From the NCBI GenBank assembly GCA_029884165.1, contig JAOUIH010000017.1:1-51080 (forward strand): a DNA stretch of 51,080 nt, read 5' to 3'. Below, piece after piece: positions 1 through 9,705 of the stretch. A model generated the notes under the pieces. It worked only from the letters and a program-made list of their open reading frames with translations. It was not told where the DNA came from and did not search any database. The position numbers and the translations under genes were made by a program. This DNA is from Gammaproteobacteria bacterium. Its GTDB lineage: Bacteria > Pseudomonadota > Gammaproteobacteria > Steroidobacterales > Woeseiaceae. Numbering within the stretch: position 1 is the stretch's first letter; every line of letters starts with the position of its first letter.

Positions 1-1164
1 ATCATCGAGATGTACCCCGATCACGAGGACTTCGCCGTCCGCACCGCCGGCATGCCGGGCCTCGGCATACTGGGCGCGACCTTCGGCTACGTCATCGCGA
101 TGGACTCACCGTCGGCGCGCTCAACCGACGAGTTCCAGTGGGGCACGACGCTGTGGCACGAGCTCGCGCACGTCTTCACGCTGGAGGCGACCGGGCACCT
201 GGTTCCACGCTGGTTCAGCGAGGGCGTTTCGGTGCTGGAGGAGTGGCGCAGCGGGCCGCAGCCGGGCGTGCATATCCCGCTGTCGGTCTAGTCCGCGAGT
301 AAGGAGGACCGCTTCCTGCCGATCGCAACGCTCGACCAGGGATTCCTCCGGCCGACCTACCCCGACCAGGTGATCGTGTCCTACATGCAGGCCGGGCTCG
401 TGTGCCGCTACATCGACGAGCGCTACGGCCACGCAAAGCTAGGCGAGATGCTGCTCGCCTATCGCGAGGGTCTCGACACGAGCGAGGCGATCGGCCGCGC
501 GCTCGGCCTCGATGCACCCAAGTTCGACCGGGAGTTCCAGAGCTACGTCGAGACCGAGTTCGGGGCGTTCCTCGCGGGCCTCGAGAGCTGGCGCCGATCG
601 CACGCCGAACTCGGCCGTCTCGTCGACAGCGGCTCATGGAAACGAGCGGCGGAACTGGCGGACGAGCTGCTCGCCGAACACCCGGCCTACGTCGAGCCCG
701 ACAGCCCCTGGCTTGCGCTGGCCAGGGCGCGGGACGAACTCGGCCAGCCCGACGCGGCGCTCGCCGCATTGCGGGACTACTGGTCGCGCGGCGGCTACGA
801 CCCGGCGGCACTCAAGGATCTGGCGGAGCGCCTGGTTGCCGGTGCCGAACACGCGACCGCCATCGACGTGCTGAACACCGTGGCGCTCGTGCAGCCGCTG
901 GACGACGAGCTGCACGGCGCACTCGGCGACCTTCTGCTCGAAGCCGGGCGCCCGGCGGAGGCGCTGCGGGAATACGGGATTCTCCTGGCGCTGGAGCCGC
1001 ACGATCGGGCCGATGCCTATTTCCGGCTCGCACGCGCGCACAGCAGGAGCGGTAACATCGAGCAGTCGAAGCAGTACCTTCTTGCCGCGCTCGATATAGC
1101 GCCCGGTTATCGACCGGCGCAGCGGCTGCTGCTTGAACTAACGCGGGCCGGGCAGGACCAATGA
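1..1164 (+). pseudogene. Peptidase-MA-like / TPR protein interrupted by an in-frame TAG; 5' end outside window
   Basis: One reading frame runs from the window edge to TGA at 1162-1164 but is broken by TAG at 289-291. Before the stop it encodes a gluzincin-type metallopeptidase segment: HELAH at 157-171, then a PRWFSEG motif whose Glu (220-222) would be the third zinc ligand. After the stop the same frame continues without loss of similarity (KEDRFLPIATLD, then MQAGLVCRYI), followed by helical TPR-like repeats from about 600 to 1160. Because both halves are in register, a single base change of a sense codon (probably Tyr, TAC or TAT) explains the break better than an indel. It could be a real nonsense mutation or a sequencing error. 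The protein was probably a periplasmic or membrane-linked peptidase/scaffold. The next gene starts 21 bases downstream. Confidence 0.7.
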
Positions 1165-1185
1165 ACGAACAGAGGATGTGCGCGA

Positions 1186-2205
1186 ATGACAGGCAATGAG
1201 GCGGGCGCTTTCGAGTCGGGCGAGGTCAGGGAGCTGGTCGGGCGGTTTCGCGCAACCACGGCGGGGCTGCGCGAGGAAATCGGCAAGGTCATCATCGGCC
1301 AGCAGGACGTCATCGAGCACCTGCTCGTCACTTTGCTGGTAGGCGGGCACTGCCTCATCACCGGCATGCCGGGCACCGCCAAGACTCTGCTCGTCAGGAC
1401 CCTGGCGGACGCGCTCGGCCTGACTTTCAAGCGCATCCAGTTCACGCCCGACCTCATGCCGACCGACGTGACCGGCACCGACATCATCGAGGAAGACCCC
1501 GTGAGCGGCCATCGGAACTGGCGCTTCGTGCCGGGACCCGTGTTCACGAACGTACTTCTGGCTGACGAAATCAACCGGACGCCACCGAAGACGCAGGCCG
1601 CCTTGCTCGAGGCGATGCAGGAAAAATCCGTCACGGTCCGCGGCGAGATACGCATGCTCGAACCGCCGTTCCTGGTGCTCGCTACGCAAAACCCGATCGA
1701 ACTCGAGGGCACGTACCCGTTGCCGGAAGCGCAACTCGACCGGTTCCTGTTCAACGTGTTGCTCGACTATCTCAGCCCGGAGGAAGAACTCGCTGTCGTC
1801 GAGCGTTTCACGTCGCGGGTCGACATGCCTTCGGCATCGCCGCGGACGACCGCCGCGGAAATCCTGCGTTTTCAGTGGCTGGTTCGGCAGGTACCGGTGG
1901 CCGAGTCCGTCAACCGTTATGCCGTCGAACTGGTCCGCGCGACGCGGCCGCAGGAGCCCGGCGCGCCGGAGGTCGTAAGGCGCTTCGTGAACTTCGGAGC
2001 CAGCGTGCGTGCGACGATGTTCCTGAACCTGGCGGCGAAGGCCCGCGCGATGCTCGAGGGCCGCTACCACGTGACCATCGAGGACGTGCGGGCAATGGCG
2101 CTGCCGGTGCTGCGCCATCGCGTGCTGTGCAATTATTTCGCGGAATCGGAGGGCAGGACGGTCGACGATGTCCTCCGCGAAACGCTGGAGACCTTCGGAG
2201 GCTGA
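1186..2205 (+). CDS. MoxR-family AAA+ ATPase
   Basis: This 339-residue protein is a MoxR-type AAA+ ATPase, a chaperone-like enzyme that usually works with von Willebrand factor A (VWA) proteins encoded beside it. Walker A is GMPGTAKT at residues 60-67, Walker B is VLLADEIN at about 123-130, and the sensor-1 motif LATQNP follows. Length is normal for the family. The start has an AGAGGA ribosome site at 1171-1176. It heads a run of four same-strand genes (DUF58, BatA-VWA, DUF4175) with gaps of a few bases or overlaps. That matches the MoxR/Bat arrangement linked to envelope stress or aerotolerance in other bacteria; the exact role here is inferred from context. Confidence 0.93.
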   Translation: MTGNEAGAFESGEVRELVGRFRATTAGLREEIGKVIIGQQDVIEHLLVTLLVGGHCLITGMPGTAKTLLVRTLADALGLTFKRIQFTPDLMPTDVTGTDIIEEDPVSGHRNWRFVPGPVFTNVLLADEINRTPPKTQAALLEAMQEKSVTVRGEIRMLEPPFLVLATQNPIELEGTYPLPEAQLDRFLFNVLLDYLSPEEELAVVERFTSRVDMPSASPRTTAAEILRFQWLVRQVPVAESVNRYAVELVRATRPQEPGAPEVVRRFVNFGASVRATMFLNLAAKARAMLEGRYHVTIEDVRAMALPVLRHRVLCNYFAESEGRTVDDVLRETLETFGG

Positions 2206-2210
2206 ATCGA

Positions 2211-3125
2211 GTGAGCGAACGTCTCCCAGGTCAGTCTGCACCGCGGGGACTCCTCCAGCCCGAGGTGCTGGCGAGCCTGAAGAATCTCGACCTCGTGGCT
2301 CGCTCCGTGGTCGAGGGCTTCCTGGTGGGACTGCACCGCTCACCCCTCTTCGGTTTCAGCCAGGAATTCGCCGAGTATCGCGCCTACGCCGAAGGGGACG
2401 ACCCGCGCTTCATAGACTGGAACGTTTACGCGCGCACGGAGCGCACTTATATAAAGCGTTTCCTGGGCGAAACGAATTCGCACCTCATGATCCTGCTTGA
2501 CGTCAGCGCGTCGATGGATTTCGGGGGAACGCCGGTCAGCAAGCTGCGCTACGCGCAGTTCCTGGCGGCAAGCCTCGCCTATCTCGCAAACCGGCAGCAC
2601 GACGCGGTGGGCTGCATGATTTTCGACGAGGACATCCGTGACTTCCAGCCGGCATCGTCGAAGGCCGGAAGGCTGCAGGCGGTGCTGCACAGCATCGACC
2701 GCGTCACACCGGGCACCGGCACGAGCTTCGAACGGCCGTTCGAGCAGTTTCGCCGGCACGTGTCGCGCCGGGGGCTGGTCGCACTGGTATCGGACTTCTG
2801 GTGCGACACGGGGCGCCTGCTCGAGAGCGTGCGCCCGCTTGCCTGGCAAGGCCAGGACATCGTGCTCTTCCAGGTGCTCGACCCGGCTGAAATGGCGCCG
2901 GGGTATCGCAGCAATGTGCTGCTCGAAGATGCGGAGACCGGCGCTGCCGTCGAGGTCACGCCCGAGTTCCTCGCGGACGAATATCCCCGCAAACTGCGCG
3001 CGCACATCGACAGTATCGCAACAGCCGCTGCCGCCAGTGGCGCCGATCACGTGCTCGTCAACACGGGTGACAGCCTGGACGGAGCGCTGCGGAAGTATCT
3101 ATTGTTCCGGCAAAGGCGGAAATAG
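2211..3125 (+). CDS. DUF58 / VWA-domain protein (Bat operon)
   Basis: The frame is open further upstream, but that part overlaps the MoxR gene. The GTG at 2211, five bases after the MoxR stop, gives a 304-residue protein starting at the usual family position. It has the DUF58 signature (RAYAEGDDPRFIDWNVYAR, about residues 57-75) and a VWA fold with a metal-ion-dependent adhesion site DVSAS at about residues 97-101. No membrane segment is evident, so it is probably cytoplasmic or peripheral. In Bat-type operons DUF58 proteins are thought to be partners or clients of the MoxR ATPase. The stop is two bases before the next ATG, so the genes are surely co-transcribed. Confidence 0.88.
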   Translation: MSERLPGQSAPRGLLQPEVLASLKNLDLVARSVVEGFLVGLHRSPLFGFSQEFAEYRAYAEGDDPRFIDWNVYARTERTYIKRFLGETNSHLMILLDVSASMDFGGTPVSKLRYAQFLAASLAYLANRQHDAVGCMIFDEDIRDFQPASSKAGRLQAVLHSIDRVTPGTGTSFERPFEQFRRHVSRRGLVALVSDFWCDTGRLLESVRPLAWQGQDIVLFQVLDPAEMAPGYRSNVLLEDAETGAAVEVTPEFLADEYPRKLRAHIDSIATAAAASGADHVLVNTGDSLDGALRKYLLFRQRRK

Positions 3126-3127
3126 CG

Positions 3128-5101
3128 ATGGGCCTGCTCGCACCCTGGTTTCTCGCCGCCTCGCTGACCCTGGCGCTGCCCCTCTGGCTGCACAGGCTGC
3201 GGACGCAAAGCGCCGAGCGCGAGAAGTTCAGCTCGACGATGCTGCTCGAGACGACCGAGCAGCGCGTGCACGTCAGGCGGCGGCTGCGTTACCTGATATT
3301 GCTGGCCCTGCGGATTGCCCTGCTGGCGCTGGTCGCCCTCGCCTTCGCGCAGCCGTTCGTCGAACGACCGCCCCGGCAGGGCCTCACCGGCCAGAACGGC
3401 AGCTCGTTCGTCGTCGTCGATGGATCGGCCTCGATGGGCCGGTCGGGCGTGTTTTCGCAGGCGCTGGCAGAGGTCGCGAGCATCGTCGACAGCGCGCCGG
3501 CCGGAGTAGCGCTGCAGGTTGCCCTCGCCGCCGGCCCGCTGCGGCTCTTGCACGAGCCGTCGGCGGACCGAGCGGTAGCCCGCCGGGCCTTGAACGGCAT
3601 CGAGCCGCTGCCGCTGCGCCTCGACGTGGGCCAGCTGGCACGTGAGATCGGCCTGCATGCCGCCTCGCTGCCGCAGCCGGTAACGCTGCACCTCGTCAGC
3701 GACTTCCAGGCGAGCGCGATGCCGGCCCGGTTCGCGGACGCCATCCCCCCCGGGATCGCGCGCCTGGAACCGCATCCGGTCGGTACCGGCCTGCCGGTCA
3801 ACTGGGCCGTCGCGTTCGTGCGTCGGGCAGCGCACGGCGTCGAGGTCGGCGCACATGCCTGGGGCCTGACCGACGGGACCGCCGACGTCGAGCTGATTAT
3901 CAACGGCGAGAGCCGCGGCATTCGAAGCATCACCGGTTCCGGGCCGCACCTCGCAAGCTTCGACGCGATCGAGTTGCTGGAAGGCGAGAACCGCGTACTG
4001 GTCACGGTCACCGCGAATGACGATCTGGACATCGACGATCGTTTTCACGCCGTGATCGCCAACGACCCGCCCTCGCCCGTACCGCTGCTGACCGCGAACG
4101 CCGGCGGTTTGGCGGCGACCTACCTGTCGGCGGCGCTGGAGTCCGGTGGCGAGAAGAATTTCGAGGTAAAGCCGATGCCGCTGGCGGAATTCGATTCCCG
4201 CGTGCTCGGCCGTTACCGGTGGGCAATCGTCGACGACCTGCTGCAGCTCGACAGCCGGCTGCAGGGGGCGCTGCGGGAGTACATCGCGGGCGGCGGCAAC
4301 CTGCTGGCATTCGGCGGGCCGGACGGGGCCGTTCTCGACACGCTGCCGATCGGCGGACAGCGGATTGCCCCGGCGGTGCTGGCATCGAGACCCGACGAGT
4401 TCCTCTCGGTCGGCGGCATCGATGCGCGCCACCCGGTGCTCGCGCGCACCGAGGGCTGGCATCGTCTCAACGTCGGCCAGCGCCTTCGCGTCGAGACCGC
4501 ACCGCACGACCGCGTGCTCGTCCGACTCGACGACGACTCGCCATATATCATCGAGCAGCGCATCGGTTCGGGCCTGCTGCTCACCGTGCTCGACGCGCTC
4601 GACAACAGGGCCAGCGACCTTCCCGTGCATCCGGTATTCGTCGGCCTGGTACTCGAGGCAGCCAATCACCTCGAGGGCCGAGCGACTCGCATGACAAACC
4701 TGGTCGCGGGCGATTCGCTGTTACCCGGCGCCGGCGGAGGACAGATCGTGGCGCCGGACGGATCTACGCTGCTGGCGCTCGAGGCGACGCTGCGGCCTCG
4801 CCCGGTACGGCTGGAGGCGCCCGGCATTTACGAGGTCTACGCCGGTGACGAAGTGTTCCTGGTCGCCGCGAACGTCGACCCGCGCGAGTCCGATCTCGAC
4901 CCGATCGACCAGGAAGCGCTGGAACTCTGGCGTGACTCGACGCACACCGCGATCGCGGCCGCGACCGACGGGCCGACGTTCGCCGGTCCCACGCGGCTCG
5001 AGCTCTGGCCCTCGCTGCTGCTGGCTCTTCTGTTGGTCGCGATCGCCGAGTCGATGCTCGCGAATCACCACCTGGCAAGCCGCATGGGGGTATCGGGATG
5101 A
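3128..5101 (+). CDS. BatA-type membrane protein with VWA domain
   Basis: 657 residues. The N-terminus is the BatA/aerotolerance-regulator module: one hydrophobic helix at about 3-21, a charged LHRLR stretch, and a second helix at about 55-75. A VWA domain follows, with a metal site DGSAS at about residues 98-102. The long middle part resembles the extracytoplasmic beta-rich and glutamine-amidotransferase-like regions of large BatA homologues. Near the C-terminus a hydrophobic stretch (LLLALLLVAIAESML) is probably another membrane helix. It lies two bases after the DUF58 gene and overlaps the next gene by four bases (ATGA, 5098-5101), implying translational coupling. Domain identity is good; function is by association only. 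Confidence 0.85.
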   Translation: MGLLAPWFLAASLTLALPLWLHRLRTQSAEREKFSSTMLLETTEQRVHVRRRLRYLILLALRIALLALVALAFAQPFVERPPRQGLTGQNGSSFVVVDGSASMGRSGVFSQALAEVASIVDSAPAGVALQVALAAGPLRLLHEPSADRAVARRALNGIEPLPLRLDVGQLAREIGLHAASLPQPVTLHLVSDFQASAMPARFADAIPPGIARLEPHPVGTGLPVNWAVAFVRRAAHGVEVGAHAWGLTDGTADVELIINGESRGIRSITGSGPHLASFDAIELLEGENRVLVTVTANDDLDIDDRFHAVIANDPPSPVPLLTANAGGLAATYLSAALESGGEKNFEVKPMPLAEFDSRVLGRYRWAIVDDLLQLDSRLQGALREYIAGGGNLLAFGGPDGAVLDTLPIGGQRIAPAVLASRPDEFLSVGGIDARHPVLARTEGWHRLNVGQRLRVETAPHDRVLVRLDDDSPYIIEQRIGSGLLLTVLDALDNRASDLPVHPVFVGLVLEAANHLEGRATRMTNLVAGDSLLPGAGGGQIVAPDGSTLLALEATLRPRPVRLEAPGIYEVYAGDEVFLVAANVDPRESDLDPIDQEALELWRDSTHTAIAAATDGPTFAGPTRLELWPSLLLALLLVAIAESMLANHHLASRMGVSG

Positions 5102-8100
5102 ACGTCGCCGGCCGCAGCGAGCGCGAACTCGACACCTACCTGGACGGCTTCAGACGCCGGCTCGGCCGGCTCGCCGTCGCGCGCGGCGCCGCGGCGATCA
5201 GTATCGCCTCGTTATTGATCACGCTGGTCGCCGTCACGCTGGCGATAAGGAGCGGGTTTCCGCCTGCCCTGGTTGGCGTCGCGCGACTGGTCCTGCTGGT
5301 CACCATCGCCGCGCTGGCACTCGGCCTGGTTGTCCTGCCGAAAAGGCGCCTGGCGAATGGCGGCGGCCGGGAGATCGAGGCACACGCCCCGGCCTTCTCC
5401 GGCCGTATCGAAACCTGGCTGGGACTCGGCGGTTCCCGTAACCCGCTCGGCGAGCTGCTTGCGGAGGACACCCTCGGCATCGCACGCGACAACGCGCCCG
5501 AATTGCGCGTGCCGTCGCGGGCTTTCGCGCCGCCGGTGGCGGCCGCCGTGCTGGCGGCCGTCGCGCTGCTCCTTCTCGCTGCCGCGGGCCCCGGCAATTA
5601 CGCCTGGGGCGTGCGTCACCTGTGGGCGGGGTGGGCCATTGCCGGGCTGCTGCCACCACAGAGTATCGTCGTCTCGCCGGGCGACGAAGGTATCCGGATC
5701 GGAGGCAGCCTGCGGGTTCGCGCCGAGCCCCGGGGCTTCGAGCCGGGGCGCGCGTGGGTGCACGCGAGTTTCGACGGCGGCGATTGGCAGCGCGTCGAGA
5801 TGGCTGGCGCCGCCGGTGCGTTCGAGTTCACGTTCTATTCCGTGCGCGAACCGATGCGGTATTACGTGTCCGCAGCGGACGTGCGCAGCCCGACCTACGA
5901 GGTGAGCGTCGTCGACCTGCCCCGCCTCGAGAACCTCGTGACGACGCTGCATTTCCCGGACTGGACGCGGCGTGAGCCGGAGACGCGGGACCCTGGCGGG
6001 GACGTTCGCTCCATCGCCGGCACCCGGGTCGAGGTGCAGGTGCGCGGCGATCGCGCGCTGCCGCCCGCGGCCCTCGTCGTCGACGGTGTCGAACGACCGC
6101 TGGACATCGACGGCGATACCGGGCGTGCCAGCTTCGTGGTCGAACGCGACGGCGAGTATTTCATCGCGGCAACGATGGGCGGCGAGCGCATCCGGCTGAG
6201 CGACGACTACTTCGTGACCGTGCTCGCGGACCAGCCGCCCGAGCTGCGCTTCGAGCGCCCCGGGCGCGACTGGAATGCAAGCCCGATAGAGGAAGTCACC
6301 GCCGGGATCGTCGCGAACGACGACTACGGCGTGGAGAGCCTGCGCCTCAAGTACGCCGTGAACGCCGGCGAATGGCGATCCGTCGAACTGCAGGCCGGCC
6401 AGCCCGAGCTCGACGCGAAGCACGTATTTTTTCTCGAGTCGATAGGCGAGGCGACTCCGCTGGTGCCGGGTGACCTGGTGGCCTACTACGCGGAAGCGAC
6501 CGACCGGGAATCGAGCGCCAGCACGGACATCTTTTTCGTCGAGGTGCAGCCCTTCGACCGGCGTTACTCCCAGTCGCAGCAGGCCGGTGGCGGCCAGCAG
6601 GGCGGCGGATCGCGGCAGGACGAGATTTCGGCCCGGCAGCGCGAGATCATCGTCTCGACCTGGAACCTCATTCGCGAGCAAAAAGATGGCAAGCGCGGCG
6701 ATGCTACCTATGTCCCGAACAATGCCGCCCTGCTGTCCCGCCTGCAGAACACGCTCAGGGAGCAGGCTGAAACGCTCGCCGCGAGGACCCATGCACGGCA
6801 GCTCGCGGCAACCGACGAGCAGATCGCGACTTTCGTCGAACATCTGAACCTCGCCGCAGCCAGCATGGTGCCCGCTGCCGAGCGGCTTGCAGAAATCGAA
6901 CTCGAGCAGGCGCTGCAGCCGCAGCAGGATGCCCTCAAGCACCTGCTGCGCGCCGAGGCCGTGTTCACCGACATCAGCGTGTCGATGCAGATGAACAACC
7001 GCGGCGGCGGCGGACAGGCCGGGCGCGATCTGTCCGACATGTTCGCTCTCGAAATGGATCTCGAGAAGAACCAGTACGAGACCGGCAGCCGCGCCTCGTC
7101 GGAGCCGGCCGCCGGGCAGCTGGACGAACTGCGCGACGAACTGGAACGCCTCGCGCAGCGACAGGAACAGCTCGCGCGCAACCTGAACCAGGGCATGGCG
7201 CCGACGGCGGCAGAGCGCTGGCAGCAGGAGATGCTGCGCCGCGACGTCGAGGAACTGCGCGATCGGCTGGAGCGCATGCGGCAGCAGAGCGAGTCCGCGG
7301 CAGCGTCGGCCGCCGGGGGCTCGCAGTCCGGCGCACAGGGCGAGGCGGGCCGTCGGGAAGCGGCGGAACTCGAGCGGCGGCTCGACAGCGCGCTTCGAGC
7401 GATGCGCGACGCGGACGAGGCTATGCAGGGCAGCGGCGACCCGGCGAGCCTGGAACAGGCGGCATCGGAGGCGCAACGCCAGCTCGAGTCGGCGCGCGAC
7501 AGCGCGGCGGCGGGCCAGGAGCGCCTGATGCGCGCAGCGCTCAGCGACCTCGCCCGGCGTGCCGACGACCTGTACGGGCGCCAGGCCGGACTCGACGAGC
7601 GGCTGCAGGAAGCGGTGCGGAGCGCGGTCGGCTCCGACGACGACGAGACGCTGCTCGACAGCGGCATGTCGTTTCGCGAGGAATTCGAGATGGCGGAGGC
7701 GAAGCGCCAGTTGCAGTCCGAGTTGCAGTCGCTCGGACAGGACGTCAAGAGTACGGCCAGTCAACTAAAGGACGCTGCGCCCGCCGCCGCGAGCGAACTC
7801 GACCGCTCGCTGGAAAGGCTGCGGGATACCGAGGTCGAGGCACGACTCGCCGTGTCGGCCGCCTACATCGAGCAGGGCGAAGCCGTGTACGTTTCCGGTA
7901 GCGAGAGCGCGATCACCGAGGCCCTGCGCGACTTCCGCAATTCGCTGCAGCGTGCCTCGTCGCTGGCCGAGGGAGGTGAGGGCATGCGGGCCGCCGGCGA
8001 ACCCGACCGCCTGCAGCGAACGCTGGCCGAGACGCGTGAGCTCCGGCGTGCACTCGACGAATTCGCGCAGGGCGGCATGGACACAGGCGCTGCGGCCAGG

Positions 8101-8505
8101 CGCGGGCGCGACGACCTGCAGCAGCCGACCGGCGCGCGAGTAGCGGACCTCGAGCAGGGGGTGGACCTGGGGCGCCGCGCCGAGGGCGTGTCCGACGCCG
8201 TCCTCGAGATGTTCCGCCGCCTCCGGGCGGACGGGATACCGTCACAGGACATTGACGAACTCCGGCGACTGGCGAGCGAAGTCCGCTCTGCCGATTTCAG
8301 CGGCAACGAGGAATTACTCGAGCGGGAGGTTCGCCGGGTACTCGAACTCGTCGAACAACTCGAGCTGAGGCTGGCGAGCGCGGCGCGATCGAAGCAGGGC
8401 ACGCTGCGTTCCGAGTCGGTCGAAACCATCCCGGACCGGCATCGGGTGCCGGTCTCCACGTATTACCGACGTCTCGGCGAATCCGTGCCACCCGAGCGGC
8501 GTTAG
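5098..8505 (+). CDS. DUF4175-family large membrane protein
   Basis: This is the largest gene in the window (1135 residues). Hydrophobic helices lie at about 31-51, 57-80 and 145-163. A beta-rich extracytoplasmic region follows to about residue 490, then a Gln/Gly-rich linker (QQAGGGQQGGGSRQ), then a long Glu/Gln/Arg-rich region with strong coiled-coil character to the end. This layout fits DUF4175 proteins, which lie at the 3' end of MoxR-DUF58-BatA operons in many proteobacteria. Function is unknown; a scaffold spanning the periplasm is a reasonable guess. Translation is probably coupled to the upstream gene through the ATGA overlap. No clear terminator was seen in the 99 bases before the convergent sugar-kinase gene. 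Confidence 0.82.
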   Translation: MNVAGRSERELDTYLDGFRRRLGRLAVARGAAAISIASLLITLVAVTLAIRSGFPPALVGVARLVLLVTIAALALGLVVLPKRRLANGGGREIEAHAPAFSGRIETWLGLGGSRNPLGELLAEDTLGIARDNAPELRVPSRAFAPPVAAAVLAAVALLLLAAAGPGNYAWGVRHLWAGWAIAGLLPPQSIVVSPGDEGIRIGGSLRVRAEPRGFEPGRAWVHASFDGGDWQRVEMAGAAGAFEFTFYSVREPMRYYVSAADVRSPTYEVSVVDLPRLENLVTTLHFPDWTRREPETRDPGGDVRSIAGTRVEVQVRGDRALPPAALVVDGVERPLDIDGDTGRASFVVERDGEYFIAATMGGERIRLSDDYFVTVLADQPPELRFERPGRDWNASPIEEVTAGIVANDDYGVESLRLKYAVNAGEWRSVELQAGQPELDAKHVFFLESIGEATPLVPGDLVAYYAEATDRESSASTDIFFVEVQPFDRRYSQSQQAGGGQQGGGSRQDEISARQREIIVSTWNLIREQKDGKRGDATYVPNNAALLSRLQNTLREQAETLAARTHARQLAATDEQIATFVEHLNLAAASMVPAAERLAEIELEQALQPQQDALKHLLRAEAVFTDISVSMQMNNRGGGGQAGRDLSDMFALEMDLEKNQYETGSRASSEPAAGQLDELRDELERLAQRQEQLARNLNQGMAPTAAERWQQEMLRRDVEELRDRLERMRQQSESAAASAAGGSQSGAQGEAGRREAAELERRLDSALRAMRDADEAMQGSGDPASLEQAASEAQRQLESARDSAAAGQERLMRAALSDLARRADDLYGRQAGLDERLQEAVRSAVGSDDDETLLDSGMSFREEFEMAEAKRQLQSELQSLGQDVKSTASQLKDAAPAAASELDRSLERLRDTEVEARLAVSAAYIEQGEAVYVSGSESAITEALRDFRNSLQRASSLAEGGEGMRAAGEPDRLQRTLAETRELRRALDEFAQGGMDTGAAARRGRDDLQQPTGARVADLEQGVDLGRRAEGVSDAVLEMFRRLRADGIPSQDIDELRRLASEVRSADFSGNEELLEREVRRVLELVEQLELRLASAARSKQGTLRSESVETIPDRHRVPVSTYYRRLGESVPPERR

Positions 8506-8604
8506 CGGAGCGCTGCAGAGCAACCTGGCCGCGCGCAGGCCGGGGATGCAAGGGAGGCGCTCTGTATCCGGGTCGATATCGCGGCGGCGGTTTTCCTGCG
8601 ACCG

Positions 8605-9525
8605 TCATCCTCGGGCGTCGGGTACGGCAACCATCGCAATCGCGCCCAGCACGCCGGCACGGCCGCCGAGGCCGGGCAGTACGAGAAAATCCTCGACTGC
8701 CTCGGGTGCGGCCAGCGCACGCTGGTAACCAGCCAGCCGGGCCCGGAGCGTGTCCCTGACCCGTGCGAGCAGGGCTGGGTTCATGACGCCGCCGCCGATG
8801 ACGATGCGCTCCGGCTGCAGCGTAAGCGCCAGGGCCGCGAGAAACGTGCCCAGGTAAGCGGCCTCGATGCGCCAGGCCGGATGGGCTTCCGGGAGTTCCT
8901 CGAGCCGCCTGCCCCAGCGCGCGACCAGCGCGGCACCGGAGGCCAGGCCTTCCGCGCAACCGCCGTGGTAGGGACAGATGCCTCCGAAACCGGCTGGCTC
9001 TTCGGGGTCGGGCGGCAACAGCATGTGGCCCATCTCCGGGTGCCGCACTCCGTGCAACGGGCGCCCGCCGATCCAGGCGCCGACACCGATTCCGGTGCCG
9101 ACCGTCACATATAAAAAGTGGTCGAGACCGCGGGCGGCGCCCCAGAGCCGCTCTGCGCGCGCTGCGGCATTGACGTCCGTATCGATGCGCACGGGCAGGC
9201 CGGTACCGCGGGAGAGCTGGCCGACCAGGTCGACATCCTGCCAGCCGGGCTTCGGCGTCGTGCTTATGTGCCCGTAGTCAGATCGCGCCGGATCGAGTTC
9301 GAGCGGCCCGAAGGAACCGACACCGAGGGCCTGCAGGTCGGCGCCCTGGTCCCGGGCATCATTGAAAAACCCGATGGCCCTGGCGATCGTTTCTGCCGGA
9401 CGCCCGGTCGGAAACTCGACCAACGCGCGCAGGTCGTCTGCCCCCGTGCCGGTCGCGCAAACGAACCGGGTTCCGCCTGCCTCGATGCCGCCGCAGCAGC
9501 TCGCATCAGGCACGCCGAGCCCCAT
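8605..9525 (-). CDS. ROK-family sugar kinase (fructokinase type)
   Basis: 306 residues from the ATG at 9525; a GTG directly upstream (9528) is an alternative start. It belongs to the ROK (repressor, ORF, kinase) family without the DNA-binding domain, so it is an enzyme. The ATP-binding motif GGIEAGGTRF is near residue 13, the acidic IDTDVNAAA segment carries the expected catalytic Asp, and the zinc-binding part shows GH then CPYHGGC. The GIEAGGT start and the PEMGHMLLP segment resemble fructokinases (Mak/ScrK type), which phosphorylate fructose to fructose 6-phosphate. No sugar transporter lies beside it, so the substrate is inferred from subfamily resemblance. Confidence 0.87.
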   Translation of the reverse strand: MGLGVPDASCCGGIEAGGTRFVCATGTGADDLRALVEFPTGRPAETIARAIGFFNDARDQGADLQALGVGSFGPLELDPARSDYGHISTTPKPGWQDVDLVGQLSRGTGLPVRIDTDVNAAARAERLWGAARGLDHFLYVTVGTGIGVGAWIGGRPLHGVRHPEMGHMLLPPDPEEPAGFGGICPYHGGCAEGLASGAALVARWGRRLEELPEAHPAWRIEAAYLGTFLAALALTLQPERIVIGGGVMNPALLARVRDTLRARLAGYQRALAAPEAVEDFLVLPGLGGRAGVLGAIAMVAVPDARG

Positions 9526-9670
9526 CACCAGCGTCCGGGCTGGTCGGAATCGATCCCGGAACGCGCCGCATATCCCGCACCGCTGCCTGCATCACCGTTC
9601 CCACTGAGCCACCCCGGGAAACTTAGCAGATTCGCGCCTCACCCGGCACGCGGACACGCTCGCCGGGGTC

Positions 9671-9676
9671 TACAAT
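9671..9676 (+). promoter_or_regulatory. Candidate -10 box for the 9706-10868 gene pair
   Basis: TACAAT lies 29 bases before the ATG at 9706 in the gap between divergent genes, with an AGGG ribosome site in between. No good -35 element was found at the usual distance. Confidence 0.35.
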
Positions 9677-9705
9677 GCACCAACCACTCCCCATGGCAGG
9701 GCAGC

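Noticed and set aside
3047-4669. Minus-strand open frame of 540 codons opposite the BatA gene
   Set aside because: Antisense shadow with no recognisable domain; the plus strand has a well-supported coding gene.
5212-7764. Long minus-strand open frame (850 codons) opposite the DUF4175 gene
   Set aside because: It is antisense to a clear gene, has shadow-frame composition and no motif. Long antisense frames are common in GC-rich DNA.
8506-8604. Possible terminator between the DUF4175 gene and the ROK kinase
   Set aside because: Only partial inverted repeats (GGAGCGC-like) and no T run on either strand.
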